From contig ML679961.1 of assembly GCA_007922225.1 (NCBI GenBank), positions 77,800,798 through 77,864,797 of the forward strand: 64,000 nt of DNA, read 5' to 3'. Under the pieces are notes generated by a model that had not been told where the DNA came from, did no database searches, and was given only the letters and a program-made list of their open reading frames with translations. Shown in pieces: positions 46,784-57,777 of this stretch. Each line of letters opens with the position of its first letter. The stretch's first letter is position 1. The position numbers were made by a program, and so were the translations under genes. Source of the DNA: Emydura subglobosa. Lineage: Eukaryota > Chordata > Testudines > Chelidae.

Positions 46784-48939
46784 AAGATGAAGTCCTCTAG
46801 CAAACTTGAGAAAAAGTGTTCCATTTGCCTCCTTTAGAAAATGCATTACTGGCGCAGACATGGTTTGCACACTACTAGTGCAGACATGAACAACCTATTT
46901 TAAGGGCTCAGCCCTTTGAAATTTTGCCCTAAATATCTACTTTTTATTTCTTTTGGATGAGTTTGCGATGAGTTAGTGGAATTACATACAAGTCAACAAA
47001 AGGCCAATTGACTCTCTTGACCTAGGTAATACATATCTAATAATATAATGAAAATGTATTTATTTACATAGTGCTTTCACTTTAAAAGTGTGGTGGAACT
47101 TGGGGGCCATATATTAAGATTCTGACGTATTCTGCAGGACCCGCCATGTAGCTGCTGCCATTTTGGATTACTCTTTGGATGTCATCCCACATACACCCGG
47201 GCTGCTTTTGAAGCTTCAAAATTTTTGTTCTAGTTCTAAAATGCCATCTTACTGTTCTACCTTTGTGCTCTGATCAAAGACAGCAGTGCAAAAGGACAAG
47301 TTGGGCAACATTAGTAACTCTGCCTGTATTGCAGTTACAACCACTGCAAGGTGCCCCTAAAAAGATTTTTTTTTTTCAAAGTAACTTAATCATATGGAAC
47401 CCTATTTCTCCCTCCCCCCACTCCAACTTGCTTCAGCTGTTCTCAGCTAGGACTGGAAAGGAACCAAGTACAATTTGAATGGGAGAAGCTATAGGGTGAG
47501 AAGGACTGAGGAGCTGACAACATTAAAGCTGTAAAATCACAGAGTAAAGTTTCCGACAAGCTGATGTGGTAGCAATACCAGATTTTGTTAGAAAATCTGT
47601 ACAAACTGATATTGTGGTCAGATCACATACTAAGAACTGACTTCCAATACTGTCTTGCAAAATCAGTACAGTTGGAGGGTGTGTATGTTTCATCCCCTAA
47701 ATGAATACTTCCATGCTTTTCAAGTGTCTGTCATAGCCTCATCATTCTTTCCCTGTAGTTTTTTGTTGTCTGAATAGGTGTATGGTTATGTGTCTGGGCA
47801 AAATAAAGGGGATATGTTTTATATGGTATATTTATTTACAGATTTTGCGTGACTAGGCTTTCAGTCCCCAAAACACCCTTCTCTCTAGATCCCAAGAACC
47901 AGTGTTTGGTCTTTTGGGATCACATAAAGGGCTGGAGATATGTAACATGAAATTCCATGCCCTTGATGCTATCAATAGTAGATACCCCTAAACTTGATTC
48001 TGTTACCTAGCCATATTTTTTCTGTGTTTAAAGCTAAATCCATGGCTTTCTGATACCTTTTGCCCAACAGAAGGTGACAGGTATTTTCTTCTGAAAAGTG
48101 CACAGTTTGCATTACTGTTAATACAATAAGGAATGTGATTTTTTTTTTAAATGTTTATTTTATTTATATGTATTTGTGAAGGTCGGGAGGGAGGTTCTCC
48201 TCCCACCTTAATGGTCTATTATACAAAAAGAAATAAAACAAACAAAAAATGTAATACTAGCTCCAGTGGAAAGCAGACAGTAACACTTCCTAGTAAGCCA
48301 ACCACCTACACTGTACAATTTTAATTATTCTAGCAGCTGTTCCTCTCCTGCTCTCTCCCTGTCATCCAGTGATCCAAAAGTCTCCTGTGTCAGGGCAACA
48401 GTCTTCCCAACCAAAGAAGGCTGCTGTTTAGGAAGAGCAAAATCTCTCTTCCTCTTGCCTATTTCCTGTCCCTTCCCACACTCCCTAGGGTCTGAGTGTG
48501 CTGCTTTCCAGTGACGGATCAAGCTCAAATTCAATACTTCCCTTTGCTTGGTGGTGCCACCTCTAGACCACTGGAAGGTGTTTTAAAGTCAGTAATAACC
48601 TAATGAATTAGTTTTTTCCTCCTAAAACTAAATTATCAAACCTTTGAGATACAGACATACCATATTTAATTCCTGAAAAGCAACATGCAGCTTGACTAAG
48701 GCTTGTAAAATTTCAGTTGTGGAAGCCTAAGATAAGAGCTAAGGAATCACTTCTAGTTGGTTCTAGTACACTACTTCTATGGATACTCAGGTTGTGTGAC
48801 TGGTGTCCTATTGCTTTAGAGAAATTAAAAACAAAAATACCATCCTAAATTAGCATGACTACCAGCGGGGGTAGTACATATGGTGCCAATTTGCAGTCTA
48901 TGCTTTCACAGGAACAAAAGATAGGATGAAAGGGGCAGT
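46784..48939. other. Non-coding stretch, presumed intron
   Basis: No gene or element is recognised with confidence. 47100-47480 and 48170-48560 have a richer base composition and may be unclassified repeats. Small T-runs lie at 47367 and 48140. Confidence 0.45.
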
Positions 48940-49135
48940 AAGGAAGGCTATTGGATAGAGCACAAGTTTAGGTTCTAGTCCAAGTTCAGAGACTGAATCA
49001 CTCAGTGGCCTTAGGCAAGTAATTTACTTAATTACTCTGCCTCAGTTTCCCAATCTGTAACAAGGGAGCGTAAGACTTTAGTTGATTGTATAGTGCTTTG
49101 AAATCCTTGGACTTAAGGAGTTACAGTAGTGATTA
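48940..49135 (+). repeat. CORE-SINE (MIR-like)
   Basis: It contains GAAGGCTATTGGATAGAGCA, CCTTAGGCAAGTAATTTACT, CTGCCTCAGTTTCCCAATCT and GTAACAAGGGAGCG, then TATAGTGCTTTGAAATCCTT. These are the tRNA-like, CORE and tail parts of a MIR-type SINE in order, ending in an A-run at 49137. Confidence 0.82.
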
Positions 49136-49967
49136 AAAAAAAAAAAGGTATTAAATAGTATTACTGCTGCACTGGAGATGGGCCAGAGTCCAAACACTCC
49201 TGAACTTCGAGGGATCTCACATGTTCGCAGATGGTACTTACCATTATATTGTATGCTGGATCAAAATCCCAGTTTTGAACCACTGTCCGCCAGTGTTAGG
49301 AAAGTGCTGATCCAGATTAGAACTTTGCCTATTGGGCCCATTTCTGACCATGCATAAATATGATGGTTTTAATCAAAACTAATATAAAGCACATTTAAAA
49401 ATCAACAGAGAGACTCGGCGCAGTTTCCAGTAATGCTAAATTGTATTGTCTAATAGTCTGAGATCATGAATAGATTAGAAAGTAATTACTGGAGGAGCAG
49501 AATAGACATAAAGAGCACTTTTGAAGTACTTGTTGTGTCCAAAATATCACTGAAATTCTAGTGATTAAGTACTGTCTGCTTATCGCTATGTGAAACAGTG
49601 CTCTACGGGTTCATTATCTCTAAAGGTCTTCTTTCCGTTTCTATATAGATATTCTCCCTTCACATTTTGAAGGTTTGAAGAAGAGGATTGTTTTTCGAGT
49701 CACACTAAGTAAACATTAAATGCATGCAGGCTTAAAACTAAAGCATGCATGTTACGCAGCAACAATAAATAAGTGCTCGGCTTGCACGACTTTTGATGCT
49801 CAAGCATTGCCTTGTTAAAATGCCAAAAAAAAAGAAAAAAAAACACAAACTTTTTCTTTGCATTTTTTTTTTTTTTAAAGTAAAACTCTTCCTTTGACCT
49901 TGCAATATTTAGATTTTCAGTCTTTGGACAAATTATATTTATTTTAGTGAATAATTTTATGTTACAG

Positions 49968-50098
49968 ATAAAGTGGATGAAATTGTACCTGTTTCCAAGC
50001 CATCAAGAATTGTGGACAATGCAACGGTGGACTCAAGAGTGGCAACAATTAAACAGCGGCCTTCCAGTAGATGCTTTCCTTCAGCTACAGATATGAAC
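49968..50098 (+). CDS. SHANK2: SHANK2 exon after the microexons
   Basis: This 131-base exon follows an acceptor ending ATGTTACAG and ends at a GTGAGT donor. Entering in phase 1 it reads DKVDEIVPVSKPSR, then a variable stretch, and then the strongly conserved RVATIKQRPSSRCFP, closing with ATDMN in phase 0. This is the SHANK2 segment between the basic microexon and the SMYDRQG exon. The frame runs on into the intron to a stop at about 50344. That extension is not SHANK2-like and would need intron retention. The intron after it holds the DIRS element. Confidence 0.96.
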
Positions 50099-50746
50099 GT
50101 GAGTGGTGGATATAAAGTACTTGTTTTCACTTATGAAGCTGTGGTTCTAGTTAGTACTGCTTTAGTAAGTCCAATTATTTTTATATACACTAGTTGCCAA
50201 GCTGCTATGTATACACCAGCAAGGGGGGGTTGCAAAGGTCTCCCTGTATTAATCATTCTCACCGTGCTAAGTTTGGTCATTGACCATAAACCCAGCATGA
50301 ATCATTGTCTCACTATTGGGTTTATTTACTCCAAACAACATTGATTGTTTTGGTTTTGACTAGATAAAATTGGGTAATTTATAGGTGAAGGAGATAGCAG
50401 TAATGCTATAGAAAGCACTAAAGACTGAAATTCTGTATCTTGGAAAACTCGAGACATGAGTTGCAGAGGGGAAAATGGCCTTCAGGGTATGTCTACTCAT
50501 TGAGCTGGAGGTATCTTTCCTAGCTGAAGAAGACACACCCACACTAGCTCTGATTGAGTTAGTGTCCTAAAAATAGAGCATAGGCATGAGCAGCAGGAAG
50601 GGCTAGCTGCCCTGAATACAGATCCATCTGCGATGGTAGGCGTGTACTTGGGGCACCTAGCCCTTCTTGGGCACTCATGCTGCTGTGGCTTTGCTCTATT
50701 TTTAGCATTCTAGCTTGATCAGAGCTGGAATTTGAGCTGGGAATTA

Positions 50747-50795
50747 CATTCTTCGAGTGCTTGCTCATGTTCATTCCATGCCAGGTGTGTGCGTG
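50747..50795 (+). repeat. DIRS left inverted terminal repeat
   Basis: TTCTTCGAGTGCTTGCTCAT and the following TTCATTCCATGCC and GGTGTGTGCGTG. Its reverse complement, with a few changes, is at 53591-53640, and its outer part recurs inverted in 53325-53360. Confidence 0.85.
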
Positions 50796-50859
50796 TTTAA
50801 ACATGCTAGCTGTTTACAGTGTCTGGGGGAAACTCACGTTAAAGATAAGTGCCAGATCT

Positions 50860-52500
50860 TCAGGGACTTCAGACTGCACGCTAAGAAGAACTGAGTCGGC
50901 TGACGGCCATTCTCATGGAGGTGGCCCTCCAACCAGTTTCAGAGCCAAGCTGCTCTGAATTGGCACCAGACACTTCCTCATCTGTGCAGAGTGCTTCTCT
51001 GGCACCGGGCTCTTCCCACACCGCTCGCCATCTCCAGTGCCGAGGAAGAAGTACAAAAAGCAGCACACCAAGAGAGGGCACTTGCTGGTGCAGAAGAGGG
51101 ACAAGCAGGGAGAGGCCAGTACAGTGAAACCCATGTCGGGCCACTCTTCCTTCCCCAAGCCAGCGATGGCACAGTCAACTTTCTGCTTAGGGCATTGAGT
51201 CTAGTGCGGGACCCTCCACCAATTCCCGGAAGCAGCCACAGTACCAGCAGTCTGATGATCCCCCTCGACCCCGAGGCCTTCCAAACAGCAAAGGAACTCT
51301 TCTCCCTTCAGGTCCCACCAACGTCAAGAGGGCAGCCAGCCCAGACAATGGGAGCCAGAAGGGAACAGGGAGCATCAGTCTCCTTCCTGGCACTCATGCC
51401 TCCCATTAGGGGCAAATTGGCCATGGTCCCAGCACAGCAGTCACTGCTTTGGCATCAGCCCTAGAACTCTGGCACCACATAGAGGCAGAACTCGGGACAG
51501 CTCCACTATGGTCCCCGAGGAATGACTTCCTCGGAATCCGAGGGAGAAGCTGTTGCTTCATCCAGGGCACACCACCACTACCCAGCGTTGGTGCCACCAG
51601 ATTTCGGCACCGGACCTTCAGCCGTCACCTGGCCAGTGGGCCACTGACCAATGCAGTAGCTATGCTGAAACTCCTGCGAGTTTCCCCAGTACTGGGCCCC
51701 TCCTCTTGCCATTCCGTCTTGATGACTTCAAGGAGGTGGACTACCGTTTCATCCTTCTTCGCACTGGATCCCAACTCCAGTACCAAAGCCCAGGAGATGG
51801 CTCCAGTGATTGTGGAAGAAGTAGAGATAGGAGTCCCTCCTCCAGTGCAAGCCTCATCATCCCCAGTAACCTGCTTCCACAGGACAACTTCAGAGCCACC
51901 AGGACCTTCTGAAGCGGGTCGTGGCAAAACTGGATCTGGAAATGGAGGAGCTCAAGGAGTCCACACATAGCCCGATTGACATCCTGGCTGCAGCAGCTTC
52001 CTCCAAGGTGGCCTTGCACATTAGTGAGGCAGTGATGGGACCATTCAAAGTCCTATGGCAAATGCCTTCTTCTCTGGCCTCCACCTCAAAGAGAGCAGAG
52101 AAAAAGTACTATCTATCTGTACTCGCATCCCCCACAAGGGTCCCTGGTGGTCGCTGCAGCAAATAAGTGACATAGGGCTCAACTGAGTGCTACCCTGAAG
52201 AATAAGGATGCAAAGAGGTTACATGTTTTAGGGAGAAAAGTTTATTTGAAGGGTAGCCTCCAGCTAAATATCTCCAACAGTCTTTGGGACACTCTATCTA
52301 AATTTAAAGATTCTCTGCCACAAGAGGCGAGACAGGAATTTGCGGCCCTCCTAGATGAGGGTAAGACTGTGGCCAGGACCTCTCTCCAGGCGGCTTTGGA
52401 TGCTGCTGATTTGGTGGCCAGAACAATGGCTTTGACAGTCATGAGGCTGAGCAGTCTGTCCAGACCTTCCCTTTGAAGGCTCCTCTCTATTTTTGGAGCA
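50860..52500 (+). pseudogene. DIRS gag-like region, broken
   Basis: Open pieces in changing frames cover the Ser/Pro/Arg-rich N-terminal part (about 50900-51960). The most telling piece is near the end: 52246-52476 reads LWDTLSKFKDSLPQEARQEF, then AALLDEGKTVARTSLQAALD and AADLVARTMAL, the conserved C-terminal block of DIRS gag-like proteins. Before it, VAKLDLEMEELKES with SKVALHISEAV (51918-52030) is also typical. Stops and frameshifts (for example near 51450, 51970 and 52166) make it non-functional. Confidence 0.72.
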
Positions 52501-52879
52501 TACAGACATGAGGCTTCATGGCCTAAAGGATTCAAAGGCCACTCTGTTCCTTGGGCCTTTACACCCCATCAGTTGCTAGGAAGCACATCAGGGCCCAGCA
52601 GCCTCCTCAGTTCTCTGAGCTTCCAAGACAGGAGCCCAATAAGAGAAAGTGGGGGCTACAAATGGCACCAACCTCCTCCGTCCACTTCAGCCTCCAAGTT
52701 GGGATCTGAGAGATACTCCAGCGGGCCCAATCAGGCCTTTTGAAAGTGCACCCAAGGGTGCTGTACTGGTTACCATCTCAGATCTGCCCCTCCTTTTGTT
52801 TTTGTACCGTTTGTGGCTCTTCAGCCCAGCATGGGCATCCGTAACATCGGATCATCGGATTCTCAGTACAGGGACAGTT

Positions 52880-53200
52880 AGATATAGCCTTCAGTTTCTA
52901 TCCACTCCTCCCTATTCAGGGACCCCTCTTACAAGCAACCCCTGCATGACCTCAACAGATATCTCAAGAAGCTGAGATTCCACATAGTCTTGCTGGCCTC
53001 CATCATTCCCTCCCTGGATCAGGAGACTGGTACTCCTCCCTCAACTTAATGGATGCATACTTTCATGTCTCTCTTCACTGGCTACAGAAGATTTTTCAGG
53101 TTTGTGGGGGTCATTGCCACTTCCAATTCACCACCCTTTCCCTTCGGCGTATCGGTAGCCCCATGGGTTTTCATAAAGTGTATGGCGTTTGACCCAAGCC
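52880..53200 (+). pseudogene. DIRS reverse transcriptase, N-terminal fragment
   Basis: Readable across frames: a FLSTPPYSGTP piece (52905), then SLNLMDAYFHVSLHWLQK-like sequence near 53040-53090 (the LxDAYFHV catalytic block with the first Asp), then HFQFTTLPFR near 53120 and SPMGFHKVYGV near 53160. The later catalytic Asp box, RNase H and tyrosine recombinase are absent because of the internal deletion. Confidence 0.72.
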
Positions 53201-53324
53201 AGAGCCTTCCCTACACCATCACTCAACAGGCCCGTGACGACGCCAGTTTTGGGAGAGCAGTATTGCAATCAGCACATCCATGAATTCGGAGTCCACCTCC
53301 AGGGATACTGCTTGTGGGTCACCT

Positions 53325-53430
53325 AGCATGGAATGGACATGAGCAAACACTTGAAGAATTAAAAACAGTTACTAACCTTCCATAACTGTTGTTCTTTGAG
53401 ATGTGTTGCTCATGTCCATTCCATGACCTG
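53325..53430. repeat. DIRS internal complementary region
   Basis: The first half (GCATGGAATGGACATGAGCA) is the complement of the left terminus. The second half (ACTAACCTTCCATAACTGTT, then GTTGCTCATGTCCATTCCAT) is the complement of the right terminus 53600-53672, including its outer extension GGTTATGGAAGGTTAG. The two halves also pair with each other. This region is the template junction used to circularise DIRS DNA. Confidence 0.85.
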
Positions 53431-53590
53431 TAGTCCTACCCCGCTGTCAGAGTTACTGGCAAGAAGGAACTGAGCGGGCGCAGGGCTAGCGGTGTCTCTT
53501 ATACTGGCACATATGCACACAACTCTAGAGGGCGCTAGAAAGGCCCAACAGATACCACTGAGGGAAAAATATCCAGCAACTGTGCATGTG

Positions 53591-53672
53591 GCACGCACAC
53601 ACCTGTCATGGAATGGACACGAGCAATACATTTCAAGAACAAAGGTTATGGAAGGTTAGCAACAGTTTTTTT
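53591..53672 (-). repeat. DIRS right inverted terminal repeat with extension
   Basis: GCACGCACACACCTGTCATG, GAATGGACACGAGCAATACA and TTTCAAGAAC are the inverted copy of the left terminus. The outermost GGTTATGGAAGGTTAGCAAC is found only at this end and in the internal complementary region, as expected for DIRS. Confidence 0.82.
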
Positions 53673-53892
53673 CCAAATGTAGACATACCCTCAGATTTGA
53701 GTTTGCTTCAACCAGATGAGAAAAAAATGTTTTCCTTACTGCCTAGCTATATTTATTTTCCACTGAAGTAGCACTTATTTATGCGCTTTGCTCCTGTCAG
53801 TCACAGAGGAAGGCATTCCAGAGTGTTCTGGATTATATCAGCAGTATTGTAGGTGGTAGAAAATAAATAGGATTGTGACGTCTACAGGTAGG

Positions 53893-54165
53893 AAGGCTAG
53901 GACACTGGCCTGGGTGTTAAGAGACCATGATTTACTTCCTGGCTCAGCCAAAGACTTCTTGTGTGACCTTAGGAAAGCCACTTTGCCCTAGATCCTCAAG
54001 GGGAGTGAGGAGCTTAAATATCTTTGATTATCTGAGCCCTAGTCTCTCTCTACCTCAGTTTCCCATCTGTAAAATAGGGATAATAGTACTTCCCTACCTT
54101 AAGAGTGTTGTGAGAATAAAATCCACAAATCATTATGCAGCACTTGGAGAGTGACCTGTATGACG
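53893..54165 (+). repeat. CORE-SINE (MIR-like), near full length
   Basis: GGCTAGGACACTGGCCTGGG, TTCTTGTGTGACCTTAGGAA, TCTACCTCAGTTTCCCATCT, GTAAAATAGGGATAATAGTA and GAGTGTTGTGAGAATAAAAT follow in MIR order. It is the best-kept CORE-SINE in the window. Confidence 0.87.
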
Positions 54166-57147
54166 TTAGACAGATTGGAGGCTACAGACTGAGGACAAGA
54201 AGCAATGTCTTTTAGTGAGTTGCAGACAATTCTGGATAGGATGACAGCGGCAATATTATTGTAGCCCCCCTTCCAGATTCCTAAGAATGGTCAAGTCCCT
54301 TATTACTTCTTCCTCAAGGGCTTGGTTGCCCACAAATGGCCCCCAATGCCTCCCCAGAGGCCAGAGCCAGCTTAAAGGAGTCAAGTTACAACAGCCAAAG
54401 GCGAAGCAGCAGTGGAGTTGTTCGCTGCAGCAGAGAGGGAGGTTCCATTTTGTGTGTTGTAACTAGGGTGATTATTCTGGAAAATCCAGTTCCACAAAGC
54501 AGAGACTGAGCTCTAAGGCTCCACTGCACTTGGGAGGGCTGACTGCCAGCTGACCCAAATAGGCCTTCCCTGCACTGGGAGTCAGCTGGGATTTCAGGCC
54601 ATCCTCAGTTTACCTCTGTCCTTTCCAGGAATAAAATGTTGTGAACCTTGTAGTCTGTTTAGTCCTAGATTCCCTTTAACTATAAATTGTAATGCCATAT
54701 GGCTTGTCTGTTAGTTTTGCGCCTAGCCTCTAGGTGGAGGTGACAAGAGCAAAGAACCCAGCCCATTGAGGGAGGAGGGAAGAATAAGAGGCTTTACCCC
54801 TTGAGGATAAGGGGCACCTAGGAGGGGGCTCATACTCATAAGAAAGAGATTATGTAAACAGATTATGGCCATGTCTACAACATGGAATAATCTGCACGCA
54901 TTCCACACTTAGCGGAAAACAATTAATATTAGGCTTTCGGGCTCACCATCATCTGTTTGATAACATCCACTTGATGTATCTTTATTTTTTTTAATTGTCC
55001 CATTCCCCCTCTCCCCCATTTTAATTGTCAATATATTAAATAATTGCATTAAAAAAATCCTCCCCTCTCTTCCTTGCCCCTTCCTCCTCTCACCCAACCC
55101 ATCCCCTTGGCTCCTCCCCTCCTTCTGGCTTCTGTAACACCATTTTCCCTAGGGTTGCCAACAGTTCCATATTACAAAGGGACGTCCCTTATTTAAATAG
55201 AAAATTGCCTGCCCGTACTAAATCAGTATGGGACACCTTTCCTATGGTTGCCACCTAGCTCATTTTTGTACATTCTTGCCAATTGCTGGTGAAAATGTGC
55301 CATTTATTTTTTCACTGGGACCAACTAAGCGAACATTAGTCCCAGTGGAAAAAAACCTGGAACATAAGCTGCATGCACGTGCCATCATGCCAGAGAGCGT
55401 GACCATGCACATCACAGTCTCAAATAGCTGGGAGTATGGCTGTCGCAGTACCCCAGGCCTGCTCTGTGAGCTGGGCCTGGGCCCTCAACCTGCTGAAACT
55501 ATGCTAGCCCCCTGGGAAGTGGGATGGATCTGAGACTCGCCAGGAAGGAGGGATAAGGAGTGGGAACTGGGCCGGAGAGGAGGAGCTTCTAGGAGGGCAC
55601 AGTGTAGGGACTCACTCAGTGCCAGGGACCATGAAGTGAGACAGACATGAGCCAGTAAGGGGGAGGTGGGAGGTGCTAAGAAAGCTGTCCTGTATTTCTG
55701 AAATACAGTGTTGGCACCTCTCCTATTCCTTGCCCTCTGCATTCCAGTCAGGTGGCTTCCTCCTACTCATCACTGCTTGGGTGTCAGCATGAGGAGCATT
55801 CAGACTACAAGACCCTTTTCCTGCTCTCACTTTTTGTATCTGGCACCACCATAGGCCCCAGGGAGAAGCAAATGCAGGGAAAGCCTTGCTGAGCTCCTGG
55901 TCTGGAGCATGGCAGTGCAGACAGAATATGGGAGACTGTAACTGCCAAGCTCTAAGAAGTCTCTACTGAGCATGTGCAAACTACAGTTTTTTGGGGGCTT
56001 AGATCTTGGCCAAATCCGTGTGGATTTTCAGAGAGACAGCAAAAGGTACATTGCTGACACGAGGGTGTCCCCCTGCCAACTTCAAGTCCCTTCTACAAAG
56101 AATGGAGGCCCTAAAGCTTCCCAATGATACAATTGTACGTTTTGGGTTTTTATAACATGGACAAAACAATATATTTTCCCCTTGCCTTTGTTCTTGAAAA
56201 TGACTGAACCATAGTAGCTGAGATTTTCTTAAAAAAAAAATTCAGATTGAGTCAGACAGCTTAGCATGGGAAACTTCATCCCAAATGGTTAAAGGTGGCA
56301 ATTATAAGCAACAGAAAACAGGTAGCCTTAACTATTGGCAGCACTCCTAGCTCTGCCTATAATGAATACCCTATAGGCATCCAGGCCCAGAATAAGCTTA
56401 GATATAAAAGTGCTGTCCCTAATTCTGTCTATTTGATTTTGAATATTTCTGATTCAATGGTGAGACCATGTGAAGATGACATAAGTCTTTCCAGAAAAAC
56501 AAAATATTTCTGAAGGGTTGAGATCCTGTTCTGTTCAGTCGTTCCTGATGATCATGCTAAACCATGGTATTAAACCATAATTTTCCAGTCAAAACTCTTA
56601 AATTTCATAAAATCAAAATATAAGTTTAGGGCCAAATTCTGATTCACACAAATAATTCCATTTGAAATCAGTGGGACTACTCGTAAGTAGTATGAGCAGA
56701 TTTAGAATTCAAAGTATTAACACTAAACCTAGAAAATTTAAGGTCTCTCTTCTATGCCAAAATATTGGAACCCATATGTTGGTGCCAGGTGACTTAAACA
56801 GCAGTGCAGTTTGTGACATTGACTTTGGGAGGGAAATAAACAGAAACGTGATTGCTCGTGATACCTTCGGTTTAAAATTTACCATTAAAATGTGCTAGAA
56901 GAATAGATAATTTGTTGCTTTTTCAAGTAACTCCACTTAAAAAAGCTGTTTTCAATTTCTTAAATACAGATAAAAGCACAATCCCAGTGGAAAATAAAAA
57001 TATCAAGTGTGTTGTTTTTCATTTGATCACTGACTATTTAAGATGAACAGCAAAGTAGTATGTGGAACAAGAGAGAAATTATTTTTCTCATAGTGTCTCT
57101 CTCCAACATGGCCCTTTTGTACATAATATTTTTGTTTTGTTTTGTAG
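54166..57147. other. Intron sequence with unclassified repeats
   Basis: No exon is recognised. 55148-55255 starts CTAGGGTTGCCAACAGTTCC and has CTATGGTTGCCACC near its end, possibly a short repeat of the AGGGTTGCCAAC type. 56625-56700 has the CCAAATTCTGATTC ... AGTGGGACTACTC pattern of the palindromic interspersed repeats. Confidence 0.45.
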
Positions 57148-57259
57148 TCCATGTACGATAGACAGGGTATTGCTGTGATGCCACCCACTGTACCTGGGAG
57201 TCTTCAAGGTCCTTTTCTAGGTATACCTCGGGGTACAATGAGAAGACAAAAATCTATAG
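57148..57259 (+). CDS. SHANK2: SHANK2 exon (SMYDRQG...RRQKSI)
   Basis: This 112-base exon enters in phase 0 after an acceptor with a long T-rich tract (TTTTTGTTTTGTTTTGTAG) and leaves in phase 1 at GTAAAA. It reads SMYDRQGIAVMPPTVPG, then SLQGPFLGIPRGTMRRQKSI, matching the SHANK2 segment before the long proline-rich exon. Mammalian SHANK2 can insert a short alternative exon (DSRIFLS) right after RRQKSI. I looked through 57260-59204 for a 21-base equivalent with flanking AG and GT and did not find a convincing one. Confidence 0.96.
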
Positions 57260-57528
57260 GTAAAATGCCATTTCTCATATGAATGCTACATGTGCTTTAA
57301 TTTAACACTTTTTATTAATTTCAGTTCTTGCTTAAAACATTTTGACTCACTTTTCTTCAAGTTAATTGAATTGGTTAATTCTGATCCAAAGCTCAAGAAC
57401 CAAATCAGTTTGCATGAAAATGAGTACAACTTCCATGTTTTGCTTTGATCACTTTATTCAAGTGTTGTGGGGTTGTAATGGCTATGGAAATTTGCCTTTA
57501 ACAAAGAAAGCCAGAATTTTGAAAGTGA

Positions 57529-57777
57529 GGCCTGGTCTACACTTACCTTAAAATTTGGCGGCAGTTGACGGGAGTTATGCAGAGTAGCTTGTGTAACTCC
57601 CGCCGACTTCTTAACTTCCGTTGTATGCAGCGTCTTCACTATGCTGCGCCACTTGAGGGGGTGGTTTTAACAAGTTGACTTCTGGATCGATTGAGCGAGT
57701 CTTCACTGACTGCTCAATCGATCCAGATAGATGGATCTGACGGCAACGAATTTGCCACCATCAGTGAAGACATACCC
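57529..57777. mobile_element. Foldback MITE (same family as 12004-12262)
   Basis: This element of about 249 bp starts GGCCTGGTCTACACTTACC and ends TGAAGACATACCCC. It shares CACTTGAGGGGGTGG, TCACTGACTGCTCAATCGATC and the GACGGGAGTTA start with 12004-12262. The flanks TGA and CGA fit only imperfectly as a 3-bp duplication. It lies 270 bases after the SMYDRQG exon. Confidence 0.82.

Larger units (their letters stand above)
50747..53673 (+). mobile_element. DIRS-type retroelement, internally deleted (about 2.9 kb)
   Basis: It has inverted terminal repeats: left 50747-50795 (TTCGAGTGCTTGCTCATGTT onward) and right 53591-53640 in opposite orientation. An internal complementary region at 53325-53430 matches both ends. 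Inside are a gag-like region and only the start of a reverse transcriptase. This terminal arrangement and the lack of a target duplication are diagnostic of DIRS elements, which integrate with a tyrosine recombinase. Most of the reverse transcriptase, RNase H and recombinase are missing between about 53190 and 53230, where sequence jumps to the pre-terminal part. The copy cannot move by itself. Confidence 0.85.
50485..53690. mobile_element. Foldback MITE, TSD TCA, split by the DIRS element
   Basis: It starts GGGTATGTCTAC and ends GTAGACATACCC, perfect inverted repeats. It is flanked by TCA (50482-50484 and 53691-53693). The left part 50485-50746 has a hairpin: CCTAAAAATAGAGC pairs with GCTCTATTTTTAG, and AGCAGGAAGGGCTAG with CTAGCCCTTCTTGG. 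Only about 17 bases lie right of the DIRS insert (53674-53690). Without the insert it is about 280 bp. Confidence 0.85.

Noticed and set aside
50099..50344. Read-through of the exon at 49968 as an alternative C-terminus
   Set aside because: It is open for 82 codons but has no SHANK resemblance; the donor is strong and no nearby polyadenylation signal was noticed.
53053..53283. Separate gene at the DIRS 3' part
   Set aside because: Its residues are a shifted frame of the DIRS reverse transcriptase fragment and pre-terminal sequence.
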